Shown here: one piece after another, positions 6,404 to 14,310 of the stretch
How the letters are laid out: every line of letters begins with the position of its first letter
Numbering within the stretch: the first letter of the stretch is position 1
From: JBGPRB01 sp964422155
GTDB taxonomy: Bacteria; Chloroflexota; Dehalococcoidia; Dehalococcoidales; RBG-16-60-22
Direction: 5' to 3'
NCBI GenBank assembly: GCA_964422155.1
Contig: CAYQZZ010000005.1
Coordinates: 1-57,899 of the forward strand
Length of the DNA: 57,899 bases
Made by a program: the position numbers and the translations under genes
Notes under the pieces: model-generated
Seen by the model: only the letters and a program-made list of their open reading frames with translations
Database searches by the model: none
Told to the model about the DNA's origin: nothing

Positions 6404-8650
6404 CTACTCCTTTCCGCCTTTAATCTTGACGATACGGCAGAGACTGGAACGATAGTTCGTCCCTCCGAAGCCGGACTTACCCTGGTTACCCATCGAGGTG
6501 AGATTGTTGATATTATGGTCCCAGGTGCTGAAGAAATTGGGCGCTTTGCCATCAGTCTCCGGCAGCCACCAGCCGTGGGGCGCCGTAATAACCCTGGGGT
6601 GGGCGGTGGGGGTAACCTTGGCCTTGAACTTGACTCTGCCCCGCGTGTTCTCGATATAGACCCATTCGCCATTGCTGATGCCGAGCCATTCAGCCGTTTT
6701 ATCGTTTATTTCCACCATCGGGTAGGGGTCGAGTTCGCGCAGCCAGGGTATCATGCGGTGCTCGGAGTGGAAGAAGACCGGCGAGCGGCGGCCCGTCGTC
6801 AGTATGAGCGGGTACTCCTTGAATAGCTCCGGCGACGATACCGGACTCTCTTTCGGCTCCTCGTAATACGGAAGAGGGTCGAGGCCCCACTCTTCGTATC
6901 TCTTGGAATATAGCTCTAGTTTCCCCGTAGGGGTATCGAAGCCGGGCTTGCCATCGGCGCGCAGCAGGCCTTTCTCGTAGCGGTAATACGGCCTGGTATT
7001 ATGACCTTCCGGCGGGAATTCCCAGCCGCCTTTCGCTTTTAGTTTTTCAAAGTTGGTATTGCCGTCCTTCAGGCGGTCATCGATAAGCTCCCGGACTGTT
7101 TTGTATTTAATAGGTGTGATAGCCAATCGCTTTGCCAGCTCCAGGTTGATTTCCCAGTCGGATTTTCCTTCCCCGACCTCGTCAACCGCTTTAATGCTAA
7201 CGCCGAGGGGCTGCCACCAGGAGCGGAAGCTCTCCTTCTCGCAGATGCTGACGGCGGGGAGGAAGATATCCGCCAATGCCATCGTCGTGGGGGTCTGGAA
7301 AAGGTCGACGCAGACGATGAAGTCCAGCTTTTTCATGGCGTTCAGGTGACGCCTGGGGTCGGCGGCCTGCCCGCCGATGATGTTGGAGGTCTGTATCCAG
7401 GCACCCCTGACGGGATAGGGTTTGCCGGTCTCCATCTGCTCGATGAGAACATCGGGCTGCACCCAGCCGCGGAAGTTTTTAATCATAGGATAATCATTGG
7501 CGCCGATTCTCTTTTCATTGAGCTTTTTAACGAGCTCGGCGCCATAGAGCTTGGTAAGCTCGGCGGAGCTGAAGGGATAGGTGGTCACACCGTGTGAGTT
7601 GCGGGCGATAACGTTGCCGCCGGGGTTATCGACGTTGCCGGTAATAGCCCAGAGATGGTTGATGGCCTGAGCCACTACACTGCCAGCGGGCATGGCGTCC
7701 ACCGGTTCGCCCCACTGGATAGCCGACGGCTTGTTTTTGGCGAAGAGTCGGGCGGCTTTGATAATAAGCTCCTTGGGAACCCAGGAAATTTCGGCAACCT
7801 TTTCCGGCGGGTAATCCTGCACGCGTTTTTTCAACTCGTCAAAGCCGTAGCACCACTTCTCGACGAATTTTTTATCATAGATACCTTCGTTGATAATGAC
7901 ATTGAGCATGCCCAGCGCAATGGCGCCGTCCGTACCGGGGCGGTTTTGCAGATGCACCTCCGCCCGACTGGTAAACCAGGTGGAACAGGGGTCGATAACG
8001 ATTAGTTTAGAACCCCTCTTCATGCAGTCGATAATCCAGTGGCCGAAGAAACCATCGTGGCAGCCGGCAGCGGGGTTCTGTGCCCAGATGATGATGTATT
8101 TCGGGGGCGTCCATTCCGGGGAATCATAGCGTTTCTCCAGGAACTGGGAGGCATCCAGGACGCTATAGTGGCCTTGGGTGGCGAACATGGCTCCCAGCCT
8201 CGGGGTGTAGCAGGCATGACCGGCCAGTCCTACCTGCACCCAGTTGGGGCTGCCGTAGGCATACATCAGGAAGGTAATGGGGCCGCCGATATCCCGGCCC
8301 GTGCCCTGGCAGAAAATTACGGACTCGGCACCATATTTCGTGCGGATGTCCTTTAACCTTTTCTCTATCGTATCGTAGGCCTCATCCCAGGTAATGCGCT
8401 GCCATTTACCTTCGCCCCTTTCGCCGACACGTTTCAGGGGGTGGGTAACGCGGTCCGGGTGGTACATATATTGAGGTATCGCCAGGCCTTTAGGGCAGAG
8501 CCTGCCCTGGTTAAAAGGATGATTCTTATCACCCTCAACCCTGGTGACTTTGCCGTCTTTAACGAATATTTCACAGCCACAGCCGCCGTGCGAGCCGCAG
8601 CCCGCCGACCACAGGGTAGAAATGACTGTTTTTTCCTTGCCTTTAGTCAT
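6404..8650 (-). CDS. Molybdopterin-dependent oxidoreductase, catalytic subunit
   Basis: A DMSO-reductase-superfamily enzyme of 748 residues binding a bis-MGD Mo or W cofactor and an N-terminal Fe-S cluster. The cluster region reads CGSHGGCGC (residues 18-26) with the last Cys at 52 (GRLCPKG). It lacks the second Cys of the usual C-x3-C-x3-C spacing. The likely metal ligand is C147 in AGHACYTPRLG. The MoCo-binding motifs IIWAQNPAAG and TSNIIGGQAADPRRHLNAM and a molydop-binding C-terminal domain (LILTTGRRS, VITAPHGWW) are present. No Tat signal is seen, so a cytoplasmic site is likely. AAAGGAG six bases before ATG 8650 selects this start over upstream ATGs. The substrate is unknown; the neighbours suggest acyl-CoA or hydrocarbon-type catabolism. 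Confidence 0.9.
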   Translation of the reverse strand: MTKGKEKTVISTLWSAGCGSHGGCGCEIFVKDGKVTRVEGDKNHPFNQGRLCPKGLAIPQYMYHPDRVTHPLKRVGERGEGKWQRITWDEAYDTIEKRLKDIRTKYGAESVIFCQGTGRDIGGPITFLMYAYGSPNWVQVGLAGHACYTPRLGAMFATQGHYSVLDASQFLEKRYDSPEWTPPKYIIIWAQNPAAGCHDGFFGHWIIDCMKRGSKLIVIDPCSTWFTSRAEVHLQNRPGTDGAIALGMLNVIINEGIYDKKFVEKWCYGFDELKKRVQDYPPEKVAEISWVPKELIIKAARLFAKNKPSAIQWGEPVDAMPAGSVVAQAINHLWAITGNVDNPGGNVIARNSHGVTTYPFSSAELTKLYGAELVKKLNEKRIGANDYPMIKNFRGWVQPDVLIEQMETGKPYPVRGAWIQTSNIIGGQAADPRRHLNAMKKLDFIVCVDLFQTPTTMALADIFLPAVSICEKESFRSWWQPLGVSIKAVDEVGEGKSDWEINLELAKRLAITPIKYKTVRELIDDRLKDGNTNFEKLKAKGGWEFPPEGHNTRPYYRYEKGLLRADGKPGFDTPTGKLELYSKRYEEWGLDPLPYYEEPKESPVSSPELFKEYPLILTTGRRSPVFFHSEHRMIPWLRELDPYPMVEINDKTAEWLGISNGEWVYIENTRGRVKFKAKVTPTAHPRVITAPHGWWLPETDGKAPNFFSTWDHNINNLTSMGNQGKSGFGGTNYRSSLCRIVKIKGGKE

Positions 8651-9090
8651 ACGCATCTCCTTTCTGCAAAACACAGCCGACATTTTATATTAAATGTTAT
8701 TTAACGTGCGTGTCAAATCAGAGAAGCGAAAGTGTTTAATATTGGTGAGTGTCATTCTTGAGCGAAGCCTGCTTGCGCTAAAGCTTCAGCGAGGGCAAGC
8801 GAAGAATCCGTAACAATTCCACTGAAGGACGGATTCTTCAGTCGTCCCGACTATGTCGGGACTCTTTCAGAATGACATTATTCGACAACGTCAGTAACTT
8901 TTAAATGGGATACTATTTATACATTATATCTGTAATACCTATAATACTTTACGCATATCTGCGTTTTCTGCTATTATTATTAGGGTAAACGAGGTGCAGT
9001 TGAGGTAAAGGTGGTTGCGGTCGGTTTACCCTTAATCTTATCCCTGATAATACTGTGTTGGGGTAAAGTACTGGAAAAGGAGATGTTCGT
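8651..9090. other. Divergent intergenic region between molybdoenzyme and thiolase
   Basis: 440 bases without a gene. It holds one full dispersed repeat (8751-8876) and then an A/T-rich stretch with a TATAAT at 8940-8945, a possible -10 box without a good -35. A leader segment follows in which AGGGTAAAC (8982-8990) and GTTTACCCT (9024-9032) are perfect inverted repeats around a 33-base G-rich loop. GGTAAA recurs within the loop and at about 9061. Promoters for both divergent transcripts should lie here. Confidence 0.5.
8751..8876. repeat. Dispersed inverted repeat, long copy
   Basis: GTCATTCTTGAGCGAAGC at the left end and TTTCAGAATGAC at the right end. It contains an inserted GCTTGCGCTAAAGC segment, inner GAATCCGT/ACGGATTC arms and a CCCGACTATGTCGGG hairpin. 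Confidence 0.8.
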
Positions 9091-10284
9091 ATGGCAGAGA
9101 AGAAGAACGCTGTAATCGTCGGCGGAGGGACAAGCAAATTCGGCGTCAGGCAAGCCCACCTGCTCGACATGATTCAGGAGGCGGCTAAAGCCTGCGCCGA
9201 CGATATACCGGGACTGAAACCCACGGATATCGATGGCCTTATCGTCGCCACGACCATGGCGGGCAGACATTCCTCGGCGCTGAATACAGCCCCGCTCGTC
9301 GTGCACAGGTTGGGGCTCAGGCCGACTTCAATTTGTATACGTCTGGATACCCTTTGCGCCGGCTCAAACTCGGCGATTATCGTAGCTAAGGGACTTGTCG
9401 AGAGCGGCATTTCTGAGGTAGTCCTGGTGACCGGCGCGGAGAAAGTCTACATGCCCCAGAGGTGGGAGACCAACTATACCCAGCTGGCAGTTAACGACCA
9501 CGACTGGGACTCCGCGATGGGGCTGGGAGTGCCACCGCCGTTTTTCGCCATGATTGCCAAGATGCACATGAAACGCTACGGGACGACCAAGGAGCAGATG
9601 GCCAATGTCTCCGTAGTCAACTATAACTACGGTACGACGAATCCCAAAGGCCATTTCTCCGGCAGGACACTTACATTACAGGAAGCGTTGGAAGCCAGGA
9701 TAATTGCCGACCCGTTCGGGCTATATGACTGCTGTCCGCTATCGGACGGGGCTTCAGCGGTTATCATCGCCTCGGAGGAAAGGGCTAAAGCAATGTCCAA
9801 CCGGCCGCTGGTATATCTCCGCGGCACGGGACAGCACGCCACCCACAGCATGTCAGCCGGATGGCCGGGCGAAACGCTGGCCGAGTGGCCTCACCTGAAA
9901 ACAGCGGGGGAGGTGGCCTATAAAAACGCCAAGCTGACACCCAAGGACATCGATGTTGCCCAGACGCATGATTGCTTCACCATATCGGAGATTATCGAGC
10001 TCGAAGAGCTTGGTTTCTGTAAAAAGGGAGAGGGCGGCGCATTTGTGGCCTCGGGAGCTATAAAAATCGATGGTGAACTTCCGGTAAATACCGATGGCGG
10101 CCTTCTCAGCGTGGGGCATCCCTTCGGGGCTTCCGGCGCCCGGCAGTCGCTGGAGATATGCAAGCAGCTACAGGGTCGGGCGATAAACCAGGTCAAAAAC
10201 GCCAGGTTCGGCCTGGCGCATAACCTGAGCGGCACCTGCGCCCAGCACACGGTAGTCATCTACGGCAAAGAACCGGTCAAATAG
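9091..10284 (+). CDS. Thiolase-family protein (SCP2/acetyl-CoA acetyltransferase-like)
   Basis: A thiolase-fold enzyme of 397 residues that cleaves or forms a C-C bond on acyl-CoA. The nucleophile Cys is C89 in DTLCAGSNSA, and the GGLLSVGHPFGASGA segment carries the catalytic His. Near the C terminus the usual CxG is SGTCAQHT. The sequence is of the SCP2 type that works with a separate DUF35 protein. That partner is the next gene, 33 bases downstream. It could be a true thiolase or a retro-aldolase like the steroid side-chain Ltp2 type. AAAAGGAG lies about 8 bases before the ATG. It is first in a run of beta-oxidation genes. Confidence 0.88.
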   Translation: MAEKKNAVIVGGGTSKFGVRQAHLLDMIQEAAKACADDIPGLKPTDIDGLIVATTMAGRHSSALNTAPLVVHRLGLRPTSICIRLDTLCAGSNSAIIVAKGLVESGISEVVLVTGAEKVYMPQRWETNYTQLAVNDHDWDSAMGLGVPPPFFAMIAKMHMKRYGTTKEQMANVSVVNYNYGTTNPKGHFSGRTLTLQEALEARIIADPFGLYDCCPLSDGASAVIIASEERAKAMSNRPLVYLRGTGQHATHSMSAGWPGETLAEWPHLKTAGEVAYKNAKLTPKDIDVAQTHDCFTISEIIELEELGFCKKGEGGAFVASGAIKIDGELPVNTDGGLLSVGHPFGASGARQSLEICKQLQGRAINQVKNARFGLAHNLSGTCAQHTVVIYGKEPVK

Positions 10285-10317
10285 AATAGACGATAGTTTT
10301 TCATAAGGAGAGCAGAA

Positions 10318-10830
10318 ATGGCTGAGATACAAAAAGCGGAGATACTGGGAACGCCAGCCCTCAACAACACGTATATCGCGGAAATGGACATGTGGCCGTT
10401 TGAAACTCAGGAGTTCAACCGTCTCTACCCGTTTTACGATAATTTAAAAGCGGGCAAGTTTACCACTACCAAGTGCAAGAAATGCGGGCACATAGCCTAT
10501 CCCCCGGGAGTGATATGCCCCAAATGCTGGTCGGAGGAGCTGGAATGGGTGGAACTGCCGCAGCGCGCCAAGGTGGTGACTTTTACCGAGACCCAGGCCG
10601 GCGCTCCCATCGGCTTCGAACCACCGTTAATCATGGCCTGGCTTACCTTTGGGGAGAAAAGCCCGCTCAAGCACCTGCTGGGACGCATCATTCACTGTAA
10701 AGAAGGCGAACTCAAGGAAGGGGACGAGGTAAAATTCGTCGTCTTCAACGTGCCGTCACATCCCATCGAAGTGAAAAAAGAAACCAAGGTATGCGACAGG
10801 GTCTATTACGCCTTTGAGCGCGTGACATAA
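10318..10830 (+). CDS. DUF35 Zn-ribbon/OB-fold protein, thiolase partner
   Basis: 170 residues with a rubredoxin-like zinc ribbon (CKKCGH, then CPKC 13 residues on) and an OB-fold C-terminal part (AKVVTFTETQAGAP...). DUF35 proteins bind thiolase-like enzymes and help bring acyl-CoA to the active site, as in archaeal thiolase/HMG-CoA synthase complexes and BbsA of toluene degradation. The gene directly follows the thiolase with its own AAGGAG. The first 40 residues (TYIAEMDMWPFETQEFNRLY) are a helical lead-in. Confidence 0.88.
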   Translation: MAEIQKAEILGTPALNNTYIAEMDMWPFETQEFNRLYPFYDNLKAGKFTTTKCKKCGHIAYPPGVICPKCWSEELEWVELPQRAKVVTFTETQAGAPIGFEPPLIMAWLTFGEKSPLKHLLGRIIHCKEGELKEGDEVKFVVFNVPSHPIEVKKETKVCDRVYYAFERVT

Positions 10831-10902
10831 TGGTTCGACAGGCGTTCGACCGAGCTCACGCCGAGGGCTCACCATGAGCGGACAGGCTCACCATGAGTGG
10901 TA
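10831..10902. repeat. GGTTCGACA/GCTCACCATGAGCGG repeat fragments (family C)
   Basis: TGGTTCGACAGGCGTTCGAC followed by two copies of GGCTCACCATGAG. Related copies occur at 14183-14246 and 34835-34929. Confidence 0.65.
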
Positions 10903-10959
10903 ATATAGGCTCTTCTCAACCGACCGAAGCAGATAAATGAGGGAAAGGGGCTGTAATCC

Positions 10960-12948
10960 ATGAAAAAGATAAAGAATATCGCCGTAATCGGCGCCGGTGC
11001 CATGGGAGCGCAAATCGGCGCCCTAGCCGCCGAAGCCGGATTTAATGTAATAATCAGGGACATCGAGGAGAGATTCCTGGAACGGGGCCGCAATACCATC
11101 CTCGAGATGTATGATAGAAGAATCAGCCGGGGCAGATTGACGGAGGATGCCAAGAAAGATTACATGAGCCGGATGACCTTCCTCGTCGACCTCAAAGAGG
11201 CGGTAAAGGACGCTGATTTCATCATCGAGGCGGTGCCGGAGATAATGGACCTGAAAAAGAGCGTCCTGAAAGAGGTTACGGCGTTATGCCCGACCGACTG
11301 CGTATTTGCCACCAATACCTCTTCCCTGAGCATTACCGAGATGTCTACCGCCGCCAAACGACCGGAAATGGTCGTAGGCACGCACTATTTCAGTCCCCCC
11401 AGCCGCATGAGCCTGCTGGAAATCGTTCATGGAGACAAGACCGGCAAGGAGACCATCAAGATAGCCGAGAAAGTAGCTAAAGACATGGGGCGGGACGTCG
11501 TCCATGTCAAGGATGTACCCGGTTTCGTGGCTAACAGGATTTTCTGCAATATGGCTAACGAGGCCGACTGGGCACTGGCACAGGGTGAAGGCAAGAGCGC
11601 TCTGGAAATAGACTCGGCGATAAAATTTAAGCTGGGGCTGCCCATGGGCATGCTGGAGCTACAGGATACTCTGGGGGGCGGCTCTATCGATACTCAGTTC
11701 CATGTCATGGAGTATTTCGGCGAGACGATGGGTAAAAGCTACGGGCCCGCTCCGGTCCTGGAGAAATTATTTAAAGAAAAGAACTACGGCAAGAAGACCG
11801 GAAAAGGCTATTACGACTGGTCGGGAGGCAAGGCCAACGAAATACCCATGAATGCCGGCGTGAACTTCGACCCGATAAGGGTGCTGGCGACGGCGGTCAA
11901 CGAGGCCGCCAAGCTACTGGAAATGGAAGCCACGACCAGGGAAGAGATAGACACGGCGATGCTCCTCGGCTTGAACTATCCCAGGGGTATCCTCAGGATG
12001 GCCGACAGCACCGGTCTGGACAAAATAGTCAACGAGTTGAATCGTCTGTACGAGAAGTACAACAAGGAAGATAGATACAAGGCGTCCCCGGTATTGACCA
12101 ACCTCGTCAAGAAGGGGAAGCTGGGGAGGAAAAGCGGGGAGGGGTTTTATACCTATGGCCCCGGTGAATACGAATTCGTCAAGCTGGATATCAATAAAGA
12201 TACCAGAGTAGCCAGGCTCATCCTGAACCGGCCTAACCGCGCCAATGCTTTCAATGCCGACTTCATGACGGAGATAAACAAAGCTCTCGGCGAGCTTGAG
12301 AAAGACGAAAATGTCCGGTGCGTCGTTATTACCGGCGCCGGCGCCAATTTCTGCGGCGGTGCCGATTTTGCGGCGTTTGCCTCGGGGGAAATGGACGCCG
12401 CATTTAATTTCAGCGAAGCCCCGCACGAAGTGTTCACCAGAATCGAGACATACACCAAACCGGTAGTTGCCGCCATCAACGGTCCGGCCATGGGCGGTGG
12501 ACTGGAGCTTGCCCTGGCATGCGATATCAGGATAATGAATAAGACAGCCATGGTTCGTCTGCCAGAGCTTACGCTGGGGTTGCTGCCGGGGGCGGGAGCA
12601 ACGCAGCGACTGGGACGGCTGATAGGCTGGGCACGCGCTAAAGAGATGGTGCTTCTGACTGACCCGGTCATGGCCGATAAAGCCCTGGCCTGGGGGCTGG
12701 TAAACTATGTCGCGGAACCAAAAGAGTTTAACAAACTTGTGGATGATATCGCCGTAAAACTGGCAGGTGGCGCCCCGCTGGCGCAAAAGCTGGCCAAAGG
12801 ACTGCTGTATTACGGCGCCCAGGCTGACCAGCGGACGGCATTGTACCTCGAGGCGGCGGTTTCCGGTGATATCGCCCTGACCGAAGACCTGAACGAGGGG
12901 ATTACAGCCATGAACAGCCGCCGCTCACCGAAATTTACCGGAAAGTAA
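10960..12948 (+). CDS. 3-hydroxyacyl-CoA dehydrogenase/enoyl-CoA hydratase fusion
   Basis: A bifunctional beta-oxidation enzyme of 662 residues that carries out hydration of enoyl-CoA and NAD-dependent oxidation of 3-hydroxyacyl-CoA. Residues 1-395 are the dehydrogenase: GAGAMGAQIG at 10-19, H142 in VGTHYFSPP and two C-terminal helical domains (GFVANRIFC, KTGKGYYDW, RKSGEGFYTY). Residues about 402-662 are the crotonase domain with GANFCGGADF and both catalytic glutamates, E516 (GGGLELAL) and E536 (LPELTLGLLPGAGA). The domain order is the reverse of FadB/FadJ and typical of archaeal and Chloroflexota-type fusions. The start ATG has GGAAAGGGG upstream. The acyl-CoA dehydrogenase gene follows 12 bases later. 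Confidence 0.93.
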   Translation: MKKIKNIAVIGAGAMGAQIGALAAEAGFNVIIRDIEERFLERGRNTILEMYDRRISRGRLTEDAKKDYMSRMTFLVDLKEAVKDADFIIEAVPEIMDLKKSVLKEVTALCPTDCVFATNTSSLSITEMSTAAKRPEMVVGTHYFSPPSRMSLLEIVHGDKTGKETIKIAEKVAKDMGRDVVHVKDVPGFVANRIFCNMANEADWALAQGEGKSALEIDSAIKFKLGLPMGMLELQDTLGGGSIDTQFHVMEYFGETMGKSYGPAPVLEKLFKEKNYGKKTGKGYYDWSGGKANEIPMNAGVNFDPIRVLATAVNEAAKLLEMEATTREEIDTAMLLGLNYPRGILRMADSTGLDKIVNELNRLYEKYNKEDRYKASPVLTNLVKKGKLGRKSGEGFYTYGPGEYEFVKLDINKDTRVARLILNRPNRANAFNADFMTEINKALGELEKDENVRCVVITGAGANFCGGADFAAFASGEMDAAFNFSEAPHEVFTRIETYTKPVVAAINGPAMGGGLELALACDIRIMNKTAMVRLPELTLGLLPGAGATQRLGRLIGWARAKEMVLLTDPVMADKALAWGLVNYVAEPKEFNKLVDDIAVKLAGGAPLAQKLAKGLLYYGAQADQRTALYLEAAVSGDIALTEDLNEGITAMNSRRSPKFTGK

Positions 12949-12960
12949 GGAACATATATC

Positions 12961-14139
12961 GTGGATTTTACCTTTTCTCCCGAAGAGGAGGCGTTTCGCA
13001 AGCAGGTAGCCGGGTTCCTGGAAAAAGAAGTCCCCGCAGAATACCGCGAAAAACGTCTGACCTTCTTCGATATGTCCGCCCAGCACGACTGGATAAAAGT
13101 CCACCGGGCTATGGCGGAAAAGCTGGGGGAAAAGGGTTGGCTATCAATGCACTGGCCCAGGGAATACGGCGGCCAGGATGTCTCCCCTTTCTACCGGCTT
13201 ATCCTCAGGGAGGAACTGTCCAGATATCATTCGCCCGGTTATGATTCCATCGGTTGTGGCATCGTGGCTCCGGCAATTCTGCTCAAGGGCAGCGATGAAC
13301 AGAAAAAGCGGCACCTGCCAGGTATAGCCTCCGGCAAAGTCATGTGGTGCGAGACCCTCAGCGAACCCAATCACGGCTCCGACCTGGCGGCGATAGAGGT
13401 ATTCGCTAAAGAAGAGGCGGACGGCTTCGTCGTCAACGGGCAGAAGATATGGACGACCAACGGGCATTTCGCTGACTGGAATGCGTTGATAGTCCGGACG
13501 GACCGCGCGGCAAGCCCGAATTACCGCGGCCTTACGTTTTTCCTGGTCGATATGAAAACGTCGGGGATAACAGTCAATCCCATCATAAATATGGCGGGAC
13601 ATCACGAGTTCAACGAGGTCTTCTTCGAGGATGTTCGTATCCCCAAAGAAAACATTATCGGCGGACTCAACAAGGGCTGGTACGTGGTGATGTCCCTGCT
13701 CGATTACGAGCGAACTACCGATACAGCCTATGCTGTAGCTGGCACATATCTCGGCGACCTTGCCGAATACGCCAAGCAAAATAAACTACTTGACTCTATC
13801 ACGAAAAATCGCCTGGCACAACTGGTGGCCGAGTGCGAAGTAGCCCGACTGCATCATTACCGTGTTACCTGGATGCAGAACAAAGGGATGGTGCCGAATA
13901 CCGAATCGGCCATGAGCAAGATGTGCGGTTTCGAGTGCCTGCAGCATGTCGCCGAGTTCGGTATGGAGCTACTGGGTCAATACAGCCAGCTGGCCGATGG
14001 CTCGGCACGCGCACCCATATATGGTCGGATACCGTCCATCTATCTTCGCTCCTTCGGGCACAGCCTGGAGCAGGGCACCTCGGAGATTGACCGTGACGTT
14101 ATCGCCCAGCGCGGACTGGGGCTGCCGCGCCTGCGCTAG
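12961..14139 (+). CDS. Acyl-CoA dehydrogenase, catalytically complete subunit
   Basis: FAD-dependent dehydrogenase of 392 residues that makes the alpha-beta double bond of an acyl-CoA and passes electrons to ETF. N-terminal helices (FSPEEEAFRKQVAGFLE), the beta-domain (WCETLSEPNHGSDLA, GQKIWTTNGHFAD) and the C-terminal EQGTSEIDRDVIAQRGLGLP are present. The usual C-terminal catalytic Glu is absent. E250 in LLDYERT lies where isovaleryl-CoA and long-chain dehydrogenases place their base, so the enzyme should be active. The start is GTG 12961 with AAGGAA upstream. It pairs with the second dehydrogenase at 14311, which has lost its base. Confidence 0.92.
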   Translation: MDFTFSPEEEAFRKQVAGFLEKEVPAEYREKRLTFFDMSAQHDWIKVHRAMAEKLGEKGWLSMHWPREYGGQDVSPFYRLILREELSRYHSPGYDSIGCGIVAPAILLKGSDEQKKRHLPGIASGKVMWCETLSEPNHGSDLAAIEVFAKEEADGFVVNGQKIWTTNGHFADWNALIVRTDRAASPNYRGLTFFLVDMKTSGITVNPIINMAGHHEFNEVFFEDVRIPKENIIGGLNKGWYVVMSLLDYERTTDTAYAVAGTYLGDLAEYAKQNKLLDSITKNRLAQLVAECEVARLHHYRVTWMQNKGMVPNTESAMSKMCGFECLQHVAEFGMELLGQYSQLADGSARAPIYGRIPSIYLRSFGHSLEQGTSEIDRDVIAQRGLGLPRLR

Positions 14140-14182
14140 TGCTTAGTTGCATAAATCATGGTTAGAAAGAAGCGGTTTGATA

Positions 14183-14246
14183 CCGCTCGCCCTGAGCCTG
14201 TCGAAGGGTAAGTTTTTTGTGGTTCGACAAGCTCACCACGAGCGGG
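14183..14246. repeat. GGTTCGACAAGCTCACC inverted repeat (family C)
   Basis: CGCTCGCCCTGAGCCTGTCG followed by GTGGTTCGACAAGCTCACCA and CGAGCGGGC. CCTGTCGAA and TTCGACAAGC are the hairpin arms. Confidence 0.7.
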
Positions 14247-14310
14247 CAATAATAACGCTTATTTCTGCAAAGAGGTACTAGTGCGTGGAGCAATTTTATG
14301 GAGGCCTATT

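Noticed and set aside
10831..10902. GGTTCGA as a tRNA T-loop
   Set aside because: No cloverleaf or acceptor stem can be drawn; the sequence belongs to a repeated element also at 14183 and 34835.
11914..12786. 290-codon open frame antisense to the dehydrogenase/hydratase fusion
   Set aside because: No recognisable domain, no start signals, and the sense strand encodes a clear enzyme; it is a G+C-driven shadow.
14281..14310. GTG 14281 as start of the second acyl-CoA dehydrogenase
   Set aside because: GTG 14311 has GGAGG six bases upstream and a family-like N terminus.
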